This document shows positions 34,357-45,076 of a DNA stretch of 64,000 nt, one piece after another. Below the pieces are notes generated by a model. That model saw nothing but the letters and a program-made list of their open reading frames with translations. It did no database searches and had not been told where the DNA came from. A program made the translations under genes and the position numbers. The stretch spans positions 32,591,916 through 32,655,915 of the forward strand of contig OZ020612.1 of the NCBI GenBank assembly GCA_963971575.1, in the 5' to 3' direction. Source of the stretch: Liopterus haemorrhoidalis (Eukaryota > Arthropoda > Insecta > Coleoptera > Dytiscidae). How positions within the stretch are numbered: position 1 is the first letter of the stretch; each line of letters starts with the position of its first letter.

Positions 34357-34368
34357 TTTCAGGTAAGA
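34357..34368 (+). promoter_or_regulatory. Merged splice acceptor/donor at Orai exon start
   Basis: TTTCAGGTAAGA places a 3' splice site directly against a 5' splice-site consensus. This is the arrangement of recursive splicing (ratchet) sites known from insect long introns. The reading frame also runs through it, so ordinary use as an acceptor is possible. Confidence 0.4.
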
Positions 34369-35025
34369 ATGTCACAGTCTGGAGACGAATTACATACACC
34401 AGGATATCTATCATGGCGAAAATTGCAATTAAGTCGTGCCAAACTAAAAGCTTCCAGCAAAACATCTGCCCTGTTATCTGGTTTTGCAATGGTAGCAATG
34501 GTTGAAGTGCAAATCAATGCTGATACTAAAATATCGTCAAATGTATTAGTAGCATTTGCAGTTTGTACAACGTTACTCGTAGCTGTTCATATGCTTGCAC
34601 TTATGATTAGTACTTGTATTCTTCCTAACATTGATGCGGTGTGTAGCTTAGATTCTATAAGTTTAGTACATGAATCTCCACATGAGAGGTTACATTGGTA
34701 CATTGAAACTGCGTGGGCCTTTTCAACACTGTTAGGTTTGTTACTGTTTTTAGCAGAGATTGCAATCTTGTGTTTTGTAAAGTTTTATGATATTTCTGAA
34801 ACTGCTGCTTGGTCAGCAAGCGTCGTTTTAATCCCAGTGTTAATAATATTTATTGTATTTGCATTACATTTTTACCGTTCTTTAGTTACTCATAAATATG
34901 AAGTTACAGTTTCGGGAATTAGAGAGTTGGAATTGTTGAAAGAACAGATTGAACAGGGTGATATTGATAGAGTTAATAATGGGATAACGCAGTTACATCC
35001 GAGTAATAATGCGCACATTGTTTGA
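34369..35025 (+). CDS. Orai: Orai calcium release-activated calcium channel subunit
   Basis: Orai forms the pore of the plasma-membrane store-operated calcium channel opened by STIM after endoplasmic reticulum calcium loss. From Met at 34369 there are 218 residues. The [16 protein letters not shown] cytosolic segment is followed by TM1 (about 34-53) containing [14 protein letters not shown]. Glu46 corresponds to the selectivity-filter Glu106 of human ORAI1. TM2 is about 59-82, TM3 about 114-138 with Glu130 (human Glu190), and TM4 about 146-170 with Pro156 (human Pro245). A C-terminal helix [13 protein letters not shown] is the STIM-binding coiled-coil equivalent. The outer turret reads QINAD, so the position of human Asp110 is Asn. 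The ORF is intact. TTTCAG at 34357-34362 suggests this is a downstream exon and that longer N-terminal isoforms, as in flies, may exist; the MSQSG start is conserved with the fly internal methionine. Confidence 0.97.
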   Translation: MSQSGDELHTPGYLSWRKLQLSRAKLKASSKTSALLSGFAMVAMVEVQINADTKISSNVLVAFAVCTTLLVAVHMLALMISTCILPNIDAVCSLDSISLVHESPHERLHWYIETAWAFSTLLGLLLFLAEIAILCFVKFYDISETAAWSASVVLIPVLIIFIVFALHFYRSLVTHKYEVTVSGIRELELLKEQIEQGDIDRVNNGITQLHPSNNAHIV

Positions 35026-35262
35026 CATAACTCAATACAAATCATGTAAAGGAAAAAATATGTAATCATTCCTTTTATATTGGAAAGACATTTTGTCCTC
35101 GAATTAATGGTATATAAACTGTGATTCTTATTTGTACAATGTAAGTGATGTAAACTGTGTAAACGATCTGTATATTAAGTGATTTAAAGCTAGTTTTACA
35201 AAACACAAATATGTGATTGTGGGTTTGTTGAAGAAAAAACTGTTAAATATAACAAAATGATA

Positions 35263-35268
35263 AATAAA
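35263..35268 (+). terminator. Orai: Candidate Orai polyadenylation signal
   Basis: AATAAA lies 238 bp after the Orai stop codon, followed by GT-rich sequence (GGTGGGTTTAAATATTG). It is the nearest consensus hexamer that also has a plausible downstream element. Confidence 0.5.
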
Positions 35269-36584
35269 ATATCTAATGGTGGGTTTAAATATTGCGAACG
35301 ATAGCAAGAGAACATAGATATATTGGCGTGATTGTTCAGTTGTTCTTGTTCTGAATTCGTGAAATGTTTACCTTAAACGAATGTTCCTATTCGTCATTGT
35401 TCCAATAGATTCACGTACTCCTTATATAGTTCATATTTAATTTGTAATTATTGTTTCTAGATTTCCACAGATATTCATGTTACCTGTATAATTCAGTTGA
35501 ATGCAGAAATTTTTCTAAATTCCATTGTTTTCTAATAGCCGGTTGCTAAAGTAAGAATTATCCTTGAATCCTTGAAATCCTTGAAATTAACATTGAAATC
35601 ATTTGTTTTTGTATGTTGTAACATATAAAAACAAATGATTTTAACTTGAGTTAGAGAAAACTCTTACGTTAGCAACCTGACATAAATGATACAAAAATAA
35701 ACAAAAACCTTCTCATAACTAATGAAATGTTAAATTTAATACTTTTACAATAAAAAAAAGTATTGGTTCTTTCTTCTTGATTTGTTAAATACAATAAAAA
35801 AAAAAATATAGAAAAATCAATAACATTCTAACATAAAACAATGTAAGCCTGTCTGTTCTTGTAAGCGAATTCACTGAACATAAAACATCATAACGTTCAT
35901 ACTGAAACTGAGCAAATACGAACTTTCTTTGTTGTACCGATACCAACAAGAACTTGAATGAAATAATTCATTCGTTTTCGTTTATTGTTTTACACATTGA
36001 ATTCACTTTTCCTCTGTGCTCAATCACTTTTCTTTGCTATATCAAACCCAGCATAAGCAGTCATTGAATTGATTACTTATTTTGTACTTACAGTATTTTC
36101 TAAAAAATAATCAATAAAATAATTATTTACATATTATGTTATACTTAAAAGATATTTATTAAATTTTAATATATTTAAGTTCCTCTTATTATTTATTCAA
36201 TATTTTTAAATGAATCTACATTTTTCATTTTGATTAAAAGTTATTTTTCAATTTGCTGAATTATATTTTTTACATTTTGACATTTTAACAAATAAGATCA
36301 AGTGGGTTTTCACATTGAAATTAAAACACATCTACATATTTAATAATCAGTTCCAAAGTTTACCTAATGTACTCTTCCAAAACGGCTCTTCTTTATATAC
36401 ATAAAAGGATATTTTTTTATATCACGCATAGGTAATACTCGTCGTAAAATATCTAATATCAAATTTGTCTCTTGAAACATAATAAAAATATATTTTTTCT
36501 GATAGGATAGCTATCATTTGTTTACATATTGTTTTAAAAGTGTGTAAAAATGAATCAAAAACAAAAACTAATAATGTTTATGTT
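35269..36584. other. Intergenic, AT-rich
   Basis: Apart from the small foldback at 35541-35683, no element or gene was recognised in this stretch. Confidence 0.5.
35541..35683. repeat. Small foldback downstream of Orai
   Basis: CCGGTTGCTAAAGTAAGAAT is mirrored by CTCTTACGTTAGCAACCTG. Inside, AAATCATTTGTTTTTGTATG and its complement form a second stem. Total length is about 143 bp. Likely a MITE; no target duplication is clear. Confidence 0.6.
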
Positions 36585-36592
36585 ACCATATT

Positions 36593-37295
36593 CAGTGATG
36601 GGCGTTTACACGTAAACTTTAATTGTTTACGTTTACGTGTAAACTTATGTAAACAATTGGTAAACTTGTCAACAATGTAAACAATGTAAACTGTCAAATA
36701 ATGAGGTTAGTTTTAGTTATTTAATACGAATAATAGAGAGTTAATGAACAAGTATATTCAGTTCAAAACAATAAATTTATTAAAAAAATGGTGGGAAGAA
36801 ACCGAAAAATAGTTCTGAAGAACTAGGTTTTGTTTTAATTAAAGAAAATGAAAGAAAATATAGGGCGTTATGCAAAATTTGCAATGTATCTTTTCGTTAT
36901 TAAAAAATATAGGCTGATTTTCTTAAAGGTGAAATTTAATGTATTTTGTTATTAAAAAAATTAGACTGAATTTTTTAAAGAAAAAAGTTTTTTATTTTTC
37001 ATATTCATATTTACTGTACGTAACACCTGTATAATGATGCAAATTCGATTTTTATTAATATGTATATTGGCTTGTCCTAATTTTATATAGTTGCTTTTTC
37101 ATTTAAAATCGTTTCATTAAAATTTTATTATTTATAAAAATGTATTGATAATAAGGTTCTGTAATTCAAAACAAGTGCGCATGTCTAAATCATTGTTTAC
37201 ATTGTTTACAAGAGTTTTTGTGTTTACTTTACATCAATTGTTTACGCGTCAACAATGAGGTAACTTACATCATGTAACTTACGCGCCCATCACTG
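36593..37295 (+). mobile_element. hAT relic with 8-bp target duplication ACCATATT
   Basis: The left end CAGTGATGGGCGTTTACACG and the right end CGCGCCCATCACTG are inverted. ACCATATT is duplicated exactly at 36585-36592 and 37296-37303. GTTTAC/GTAAAC motifs crowd both ends. Inside, around 36844-36900, a frame reads ENERKYRALCKICNVSFRY, reminiscent of the start of a BED zinc finger, then stops. It is 703 bp and non-autonomous. Confidence 0.9.
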
Positions 37296-37303
37296 ACCAT
37301 ATT

Positions 37304-38514
37304 AAAAGTAAGAAAACTATGGAGAGAAAAAATTGACAAAAGAATTTCTACAAACACAATACATGTTGGTAATACTGCAATTAAGAGTTGAGCACATACA
37401 TACGTAGAAGTTCGACGGTCGTAATTTTTATGCATAAATAGAAATATTTCTACTTTACGACAATGGCTTAAAGGTTTGGTGCGACCAGAATAACCACATT
37501 TACGTCAGTCGTAATTATTATATTGAGTATAACCAGTCCTATATAGTAACACAGAGTTCATTTTATGCTAGCATAAGTTACGACTAGTAAAGTCCATTTA
37601 CCGTAACTTTGAAATGACGTCACAGTTGAAAAACTCACCTTGTTGCCAATTCGTAAACTATCAAAAAAAGTTAGGTTATATCGAACAACTTCTAAAAATA
37701 TATTGAAAACCTATATTTCCTATGGAGGAAAGGAATTAAATGTAAATTATGATGCACAGCAGTTCTTTCTAACCGATTTATCGCGAAATTTATGGTTTAT
37801 ATTATATTAAGTGTGTAATGTAGTATTAAAAAAAATAATAATAATAAATTTCAGTGTATAAGAATCATCAGAAATATTTGTTTTTAGAAATGTGTCGTGT
37901 TCTTTTAATACTTTTTATACAATTTACTTTAATTTTTCGCCTGGTGTCACATTGACACAGTGGGTTCGGGAAGCAAATGCGGAGTGTTCCGAGTCATACT
38001 GTTTAACTCCGGACCGCTCGAATAAACGCGTTTAGACCTTTTCTCGAACGCTTCGAGCTTGCTTCCTGAACTCACTAAATGATATCGGAAAGCAATGATA
38101 AAAAGTAAAAATTTTTATTATTCGAATAGAAATTTTTGAATTTCAAATGTTAGATACAATTTTGTTTCGAATAATGAATATTCAAATATTATTTCCAGTC
38201 AAATAGTTTATTGCCGCTAGCTGCAAGTGTAAATTTCATGAGTACGCTAAAATTACTTTTCGTTTGCATCTGATGATAATAAACCGTTCTACGTAAGAGA
38301 CCTGTAGGTTAAAATTACAAAAAAAAAGAACGTAACAAATGTAAATAGCATATATTTTATTAATCATATATAATATTTGTTTATCGACCAAGATACAAAA
38401 TTAAATATTGTTTTTGTTCACTTACATTACAAATTATAAAACCTTTTAAAATATACAAATACAATTTACAGATAAAAGTACGTTATAGAAATATCACCCA
38501 TCATATTTGATATC
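37304..38514. other. Intergenic, nothing recognised
   Basis: The sequence is AT-rich. TACGAC and GTCGTAA motifs recur between 37410 and 37600 without a clear repeat unit. Confidence 0.5.
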
Positions 38515-38631
38515 TATACTAGCGTCGGCGAATCAACGCAGTTACGTCACAAACGATTGCATTGTTCCGAGCAATGCAGTCGTTTGTTACGTCGTGTGAC
38601 GTAACTGCGTTGATTCGCCGACGCTAGTATA
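38515..38631. mobile_element. Near-perfect palindromic mini-element (117 bp)
   Basis: Arms of 36 bp (38515-38550 and 38596-38631, containing GTCGGCGAATCAACGCAGTT) are perfectly complementary. The inner sequence extends the pairing except for about 10 bp present only on the right side. It is strikingly GC-rich for this region. Confidence 0.8.
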
Positions 38632-38863
38632 CTACTCTTTTATGAGTTTTAAAAATCCCTTAAAGTTTGATCTGAATCGCTCTGTAAGAAATGGTAGTTT
38701 ACTAAGGGATCATTGCAGTTTTAAAAAATTAACTCTACCAATATCTCGAAAACTATTGCTACGATCAAGCTAAAATTTTATATCTAATACTCTTTTATGA
38801 GTTTTAAAAAACCCTACAATTTTGGACTCAAACGCTCTGTTAGAAATGGTAGTTTACTAAGGT
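38628..38863. repeat. Direct repeat, about 160-bp period
   Basis: ACTCTTTTATGAGTTTTAAA at about 38634 recurs at about 38794. TGGTAGTTTACTAAGG recurs at about 38692 and 38847. One and a half units are visible, starting at the edge of the palindromic element. Confidence 0.65.
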
Positions 38864-41185
38864 ACCCCTTTCATGTAATTTTATATTAATAGTGTCGACA
38901 GTAACATGCTCTCCTAAAATCAAATTAATTATCTTTCAAAATAATTAATAAGAGACAAAACCATCCTTTGAGCACGGCTACTAAGAGCTTTGGGCATTTT
39001 TATTACCATTAAATATAAAAAAAAATAAAATATAACCTCACTAAATTGTAAGCACCTAAATGTCAACCTGACAAATAACGATTGAACAATCCAATTTCAA
39101 AATGACAACATTGGAAAAATGTACCAACATTAAATAAATATATTTACGAACTAAGTTATGGATTGATGTTGATTAAAACGTTGGTACTTAAATTAACCAA
39201 GTGTGACGTCATCTCATATTTATTGTGAATGGATTTATATCTCGGCATTTAACAGTGCTGGGAACCGAAACCTGTTTTTCTGGTAAAACCAGGTTCATAC
39301 TTTTCAAGCAACCTTGTTTCGTATAAACCCGGAGCCGATTAATTTTTTTGGAAAGGTTCCGGGTCAGTCGATTTCTGACCACTAATATTTGGCTACAAAA
39401 CGTGACATAGAGCACAAAAATAAAATGTTATCTAAAATATATGCTTTTATTAATAATTCTACAAAAATCAAATATGCGTGCCAGCTACTGAAAGTGCGAC
39501 ACCAAGTAAACCTAAATATATTTTAATAATTTTTAGGTTATAAAATGTGTACATGTAGAGTATTAAAATTTCATGATGATTGGAATAATACATAGTCTTC
39601 AGATTCAATAATGAGTTCTTAGCTTCTCACAAATTAATGCACTCCCATACGACGTGAGACACGCTTTGAGTGCCAATCAATCTTAATCTCATATTTTGAC
39701 GCTGTGTTTCACAGTGGTCGTTTACTGAAAATTGTCTTAGCCAGTTGTGTATGTACCATTTGTCGGAACGTCGGCTTGTCATTCTCTTCTCCTATGTCTG
39801 CTCCATCGCATAACATCTTCCACTTGACAGATGTCCCGTACATCCCGAATTCCGGACTTGATCCTTTCGTGTATTCCCCGTGATTGCCCATAAAATCCTC
39901 AACTCTGTTTTAAGAGCTACTTTTGTGTTAATAGTATTCTACCAAACAATATCTTAAAATCCTCTGATACAGATTGACAGAGGTGTGCGGGACCAAGTTT
40001 ATAATCCATTGTTTGTTTTTTATTTTTCGTTAAAAAATTATCTTAATAAGAAAATGGTGCAAATGTGCTGAAAGTCACGTACCCTGTTAAATTGCATAAT
40101 TCATATGGTTCTTATTGAATATTTCCATGGATAATAAAGGACGCACTATTGGTTGGTTCGGTTTCGGCGCTTCGGTTGAAGGCTATCATTGAGAAAGCTA
40201 ATGGTGGATTTAGATGCTGTTCTATTTGTAATTTTTTTTATCAACAAGAACTGTAAATTGGCAACAGAAACAAGAATTAGATAAATCCCAGAATAATGTT
40301 TCAGCAAATAAAGAAACCAAACGGACTTGCTAAATGATTTATAACATTTTATTATTTTAAAATTTTAAGCCTTATTATCAAATATATTTTATTTATATGT
40401 TATGTTGAATTTTCATATATTTTTGAATTTTTATTTTAACGTTACCTTGACAACCACCATTTGTAAATTAATAGCAGTAGACCACAGTAGTTTGTAGTTA
40501 GTGATTTTGTTAGAACTGTCTGAAGATAGAACTATAACAGAAGGACGAACAAAAAAGGAGAAGTGGCTTCTCCTTGTTAAAAAAAAAAAAACCACATTAG
40601 TAAAGTTGAATATGTTTTTTTGTTTGATAATCAAAGTGAAACAAAAAACTTTAATGTGAAAAACCGCAGGAAATTATTTGGTTAACTAATATAAATTACA
40701 GATGCATTCACTTAAGTATTGTTTTACTTAAATGTACAAATACGAGTATTTGTATAACAAATTTTATAATTGTATTAAAAATTATTATATTTACTCAATC
40801 AGCTGTAAATAAGAGTTTATATTTGTATTATTGGTTTTATACTGAATAAATTTGTGGATTATTTTCATTCTCCTCTATCCTAAATTACCAAACAAATTTG
40901 ATACTTTGCATGATACATTTTTGTTTCTTAGGTAACATAATAAGCAAAAGTGGAGGTATATTTTTATACTTTGTTACACGATTACTTAAAGTAACTAAAT
41001 ACTTACGGTTTTAAACATAGTGGATGGTAATTAGCCTATCTAATAACGTGTTTACTATATATTTCATAATCCGTATTAAATTTAATATGAATTAAATATA
41101 TGTTATTTACAAGTTTACACCCATAAACGATTGGACTGTAGCAGGTGTAAATTACTAATGTTTTAAATATATTTTTACTTCGCTT
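38864..41185. other. Intergenic, one possible hAT end, no gene
   Basis: CAGTGCTGGGAACCGAAACC at 39250 resembles a hAT left end, but no partner was found. A 60-codon minus-strand frame at 39709-39891 has ordinary composition but no recognisable domain. Confidence 0.4.
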
Positions 41186-41488
41186 CAGTGGCGGCGCTAG
41201 CTTTCAAAATCTTGGGGGGGGGGCAGGAAATATTTGAGGGGGCACCATTTTCTTATCGTTATAAATATTAATAAGAACATGGTGGTTTTGAACATGTTAT
41301 TTTGTAACATTAAAAATTCGAAACATTCCCAAAATGAACCGGGCACTTAGTTTTATCTAAACTTCTAAAATTTTTCCAAACATATCTAATTCAGTATCTA
41401 TTAGAAAAATGTTGCGTCCTTGTAATAAACAATTCTGTGCAAGAAAATTAAGCAGATGTCTATGTGAACGTAGCTTGATGATATAGTG
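41186..41488. mobile_element. hAT left-end fragment, same family as 1-1028
   Basis: CAGTGGCGGCGCTAGC with G-rich subterminal sequence begins at 41186 and equals the terminus at 1013-1028 in reverse. No matching right end beyond 42391 was found, so only the left 300 bp is assigned. Confidence 0.55.
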
Positions 41489-42383
41489 AAGTGATCGGCA
41501 ACCTGTGACACGCTCCAGCTCTTTCTGGACAAATTTAGAGACATATGGGACGAAAACTCAAAAAATTAAGTCGACTACATTGATATTGTAACGATAACCT
41601 GGAATAAAGTGCCCAGTACATTTTCGTCAATGAAAAAAATTGCGTTTGCCATGTTGTTTGTCTTTAGGATGACATATTATTACGAACTAGTCTTCTCATT
41701 GATCAAATATATTATAAATGCACAAAGAAAACGACTCTCTGAAGAAAATTCCAAAGCATGAATTTAAATTAAATGACTTGGGTATTACGATCCAGATATA
41801 AAAATGTTGGCGTCTACCGTGGAAAATCAGAAATCATTAACACATTACACATTTTTACGTTATTTCTATATCTTTGATATTATTATTTATTGTGATTATT
41901 CTTGCTTCTTTTCGTTGCTACGTAGACGTAAGACTAGTAAGACTAAGTAGACGCCTAACGTGGAAGGTCATATATTTCGTAGGGGTACAATATTGTACCG
42001 AACACTCGCTGGCGCCGCCACTGTTTTTACGCTTCCTCGCTTGACACGCAATTAGGTATGGTGACGGTTTGGCCTGGGAAAATTTTGCAGACCGTGGGAA
42101 CTTTTTGTGGCGGTGTCGGCAAAAATAAAGGATTCTTAGCTTTGATTTAACCACAAATGTTAAGATAAGAGACAGGTGTACATCTTTGCTCTGACCGCCT
42201 GGGTTTTAGGCGAGAGGGGTACCCCAAGGAGGAGGGTGAAGTCTCAGGGATGGAGCCCTAGTTGGGGTGGTGCCAAAGTTGGATTTTTCGATTCGTGGAT
42301 CCGTGCCTAAGGTAAGTCAGACAACCGGTAGTTTTAGATTCCATAAAGGGTGGCACTTGATCTACTATGGTTGCCGATCACTG
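41489..42383. mobile_element. hAT element with 8-bp target duplication ATATAGTG
   Basis: The left end AAGTGATCGGCAACC (first base changed) and the right end GGTTGCCGATCACTG are inverted, and ATATAGTG is duplicated at 41481-41488 and 42384-42391. There is no transposase; the element is 895 bp. It contains a further small insertion at 41860-42023. Confidence 0.85.
41860..42023. mobile_element. One-ended hAT fragment inside another hAT
   Basis: The right end GCTGGCGCCGCCACTG at 42008-42023 is followed by TTTTTACG (42024-42031), which also occurs directly before 41860 (41852-41859). The left terminus is missing. A deletion of the left half or a chance match of the T-rich octamer are both possible. 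Confidence 0.45.
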
Positions 42384-42391
42384 ATATAGTG

Positions 42392-43136
42392 TATGATCGT
42401 TATGATGCAGTAAAAAATATGTGATGTGTAACAAACATTTCGGGGTTGTAGGTTTCTATTGACAAGAAATTGGAGTACAAATAAAAATTTTAAAAAAATC
42501 GATAGTTTTTTTTTTAAATCACGTAAATCTAGTGACTCACAAGCGCATTTAATTACAAAATGTGCGCCTATCAGGCTAGCTACCCAGTTAGCCAATTAAA
42601 TATTGTTAGCACGGTAATGCAAAAAAGTCGACGACTTTCGCAAAAAAATATCAGATCAAAATTTCCTATTGTGGTGGTACGGCACTGATATAGCACAAAT
42701 TTAAAATTTTTAGTTAAAAACTCTTCAAAATATTTGACTTAAGAGCGTGCCGCGACTACCTGCTTAATATCTGGCATGACCCTCTAAGCGTCGCACCCTG
42801 CGGGTGAGTGACCCCTCATTAGTAATACACAAGAACTACATTATGGGGTACCATAATATTTGGCCACTGGAACTTGCTTACTGATTGATTTACGACGGTT
42901 GTATATATTTTTTAAACAAATGTGCTGTTTAGATTAAGATTCTAAGAATTTAACATTTGTAAGAATGAAAGACACAAAACGTGTCTCCAAGAAATTTTAA
43001 CTACTCTGTGTCGTGAGAACTTATTAACCATTGGTTGATGGTTTTTGGAATGTATGTGCGTCTCTCTTTTACAAACAGGATCAAATATGGCTAAATTAAC
43101 TCTCTCTCTAGCATTGAAAGGTGCTTGCCATTATAT
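42392..43136. other. Intergenic, nothing recognised
   Basis: A 76-codon minus-strand frame at 42365-42595 crosses the hAT boundary at 42383 and is therefore a chance frame. No repeat termini or RNA genes were found. Confidence 0.5.
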
Positions 43137-43679
43137 TGTCACGTGGGTGGTTTGATTGAGACACAACTCCTGGATTCAACATAACAAATTTATTAAATAT
43201 GTATATTACATTTACAATATATATGTTTGAATTGGTCCATGGAGTTGGGGAAGTCTTCAGTCCACCCCGTGTTGGCCAGGATCGGCTTGGACCTATCTCC
43301 GAGGTGGGGGCTACCAGGAGTCGAGGAGCCTGGAGACGTCTTCTCCCACTCACATGGTCACTATTGCTTGGCTTCACTCTCGATACTAGAATCTGGCGTC
43401 AGTGTCGTGGTCGTCACCTTCTGGACTAATATATGCAGCGGAGTTGGCTATGTTCCACTACCTCCATATTTTATGACTGCCGGTCTTTATGTACCGAAAA
43501 TTAACCCAGTTCCAATATTCATTCGTCATGACAAATATTTCCTCATTATGAAATTGCGATGTCTGCATTTTCGTAATCAGGCCACATACGTCAGACGCTG
43601 ACGAATAGTTTTTAATCAGACAGCTGACCGTCACAATGTCTAGATGTCGTTATCCTGATCTAGGATTACCTATGTGACA
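43137..43679 (-). mobile_element. Solo LTR, 543 bp, ATAT target duplication
   Basis: The ends TGTCAC and GTGACA give the canonical TG...CA. ATAT flanks both sides (43133-43136 and 43680-43683). On the minus strand AATAAA (complement of TTTATT at about 43189-43194) lies about 55 bp before the 3' end, which suggests transcription right to left. No internal retrotransposon sequence is adjacent, so it looks like a product of LTR-LTR recombination. The open frames inside it are not genes. Confidence 0.7.
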
Positions 43680-43739
43680 ATATTAACCCAACGTTTTCAG
43701 CTTTGTAAGCCAGATCGGGAGTACAGCTCGTGATGATCA

Positions 43740-44365
43740 TCATGCCGGACTCAGAGATTAACTGCGCTCCTAGTTCGCACCCTGGGTATTTCCTTCGTGG
43801 GCAGAGGACTCAGAGACTAACCGTGTTCCTAGTTCACGCCACGGTGAAGGTTCTTCAGGTCCAGCAATCCGGACTCGGAGACTAACTTCGCTCCTAGTTC
43901 ACACCCTGGGTATTTAATTTGTGGGCAGAGGACTCAGAGACTAACCGTGCTCCTAGTTCACGCCACGGTGGAGATGCTTCAGGTCTACCAAGCCGGACTC
44001 AGAGATTAACTGTGCTCTTATTTCGCACCCTGGATATTTCCTTTGTGGGCAGAGGACTCTGAGAATAACCGTGCTCCTAGTTCACGCCACGGTGGAGATG
44101 CTTCAGGTACACCAAGCCGGACTCGGAGACTAACTGCGCTCTTAGTTCGCACCCTGGATATTTCCTTCGTGGGCAGAGGACTCTGATACTAGCCGTGCTC
44201 GTAGTACACGCCACGGTGGAGATGCTTCAGGTACACCAAGCTGGACTCAGAGACTAACTGCTCTCCTAGTTCGCACCCTGGATATTTCCTTCGTGGGCAG
44301 AGGACTCAGAGACTAACTTTGCTCCTAATTCACGCCACGGTGGAGGTTCTCCAGCACGCCAAGGC
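43740..44365. repeat. 124-bp tandem repeat built from two related halves
   Basis: CCGG (CTGG in the last) at 43745, 43869, 43993, 44117 and 44241 marks five units of exactly 124 bp. Each unit holds two related halves of about 62 bp, both with GACTC.GAGA.TAAC and GCTCCTAGTTC. One half ends in CGCACCCTGG and the other in CACGCCACGGTGGAG. This is a dimeric higher-order repeat. Confidence 0.92.
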
Positions 44366-44784
44366 AATGTCTATGTCTACGCGGCGCATGGGCATTGTCC
44401 CGGTCACTATGCCTCACAACCTTTGTGAACCGTTATATCAGAATGGGTGACATATCCATAAAAACTGCACCCCGGCTAACAGACGGGGGGGGGGGGGGCT
44501 TACAACGTAATAGTCGGCCATAAATGCCAATGTATGACTAGCGAAATATACATAGATATATGAACAAAGGGGAATATAGGTAAAACCAATCAGCGAATAG
44601 ATGTCGCATGATGGACATAGTACTGCATGTTTTGTTACATACTGTTTTCGCTCACACGTATTCACTTAAAACTAACTCTTACGGCTATCTCACCTTCACA
44701 TATTTAAAACTATTTTAAACTCAAAAAGGATACAAATATTGATTATATTAGAACCAACTGACTAGGAAGTCCTGACGATCTACT
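44366..44784. other. Spacer, no gene
   Basis: Contains a G-run at 44485-44499 and no recognised feature. A 75-codon minus-strand frame at 44438-44665 has no recognisable domain. Confidence 0.45.
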
Positions 44785-45076
44785 CAGGGCCGGATCTGAG
44801 GAGTGCGGGGCCCGATTGGAATTTTTTTGCGGGGCCCTTCAAACTTAGTTGGTATAACTATTAATTATAACAATTAATAATAAATATAATTTTTAATTAT
44901 TAATTAATTAATTAATTTTGTTAATTATTTATTATTAATTGTTATACCAACTAAGCTATAACAACTAACAAAATTAGTTAGAATAAATAAATTAATTGGT
45001 ATTTATATATAATTTTCAAGATTTTAATTATTTATTGAAAAGTATAAGTTGATTTCCGACCAATTTCAGAAAGAAT

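Noticed and set aside
39709..39891. 60-codon minus-strand frame of coding-like composition
   Set aside because: No family recognised and no neighbouring exon; kept only as a note.
41186..42023. Single hAT from 41186 to 42023
   Set aside because: It would interlock with the 41489-42383 hAT, whose 8-bp duplication is exact. The right end at 42023 has its own octamer at 41852.
43108..43601. Frames of 76-124 codons on both strands
   Set aside because: They lie inside the solo LTR at 43137-43679, have no recognisable domain and extend across its boundary.
43740..44365. CRISPR array
   Set aside because: The regular 124-bp units are continuous repeats without unique spacers, in a eukaryotic genome.
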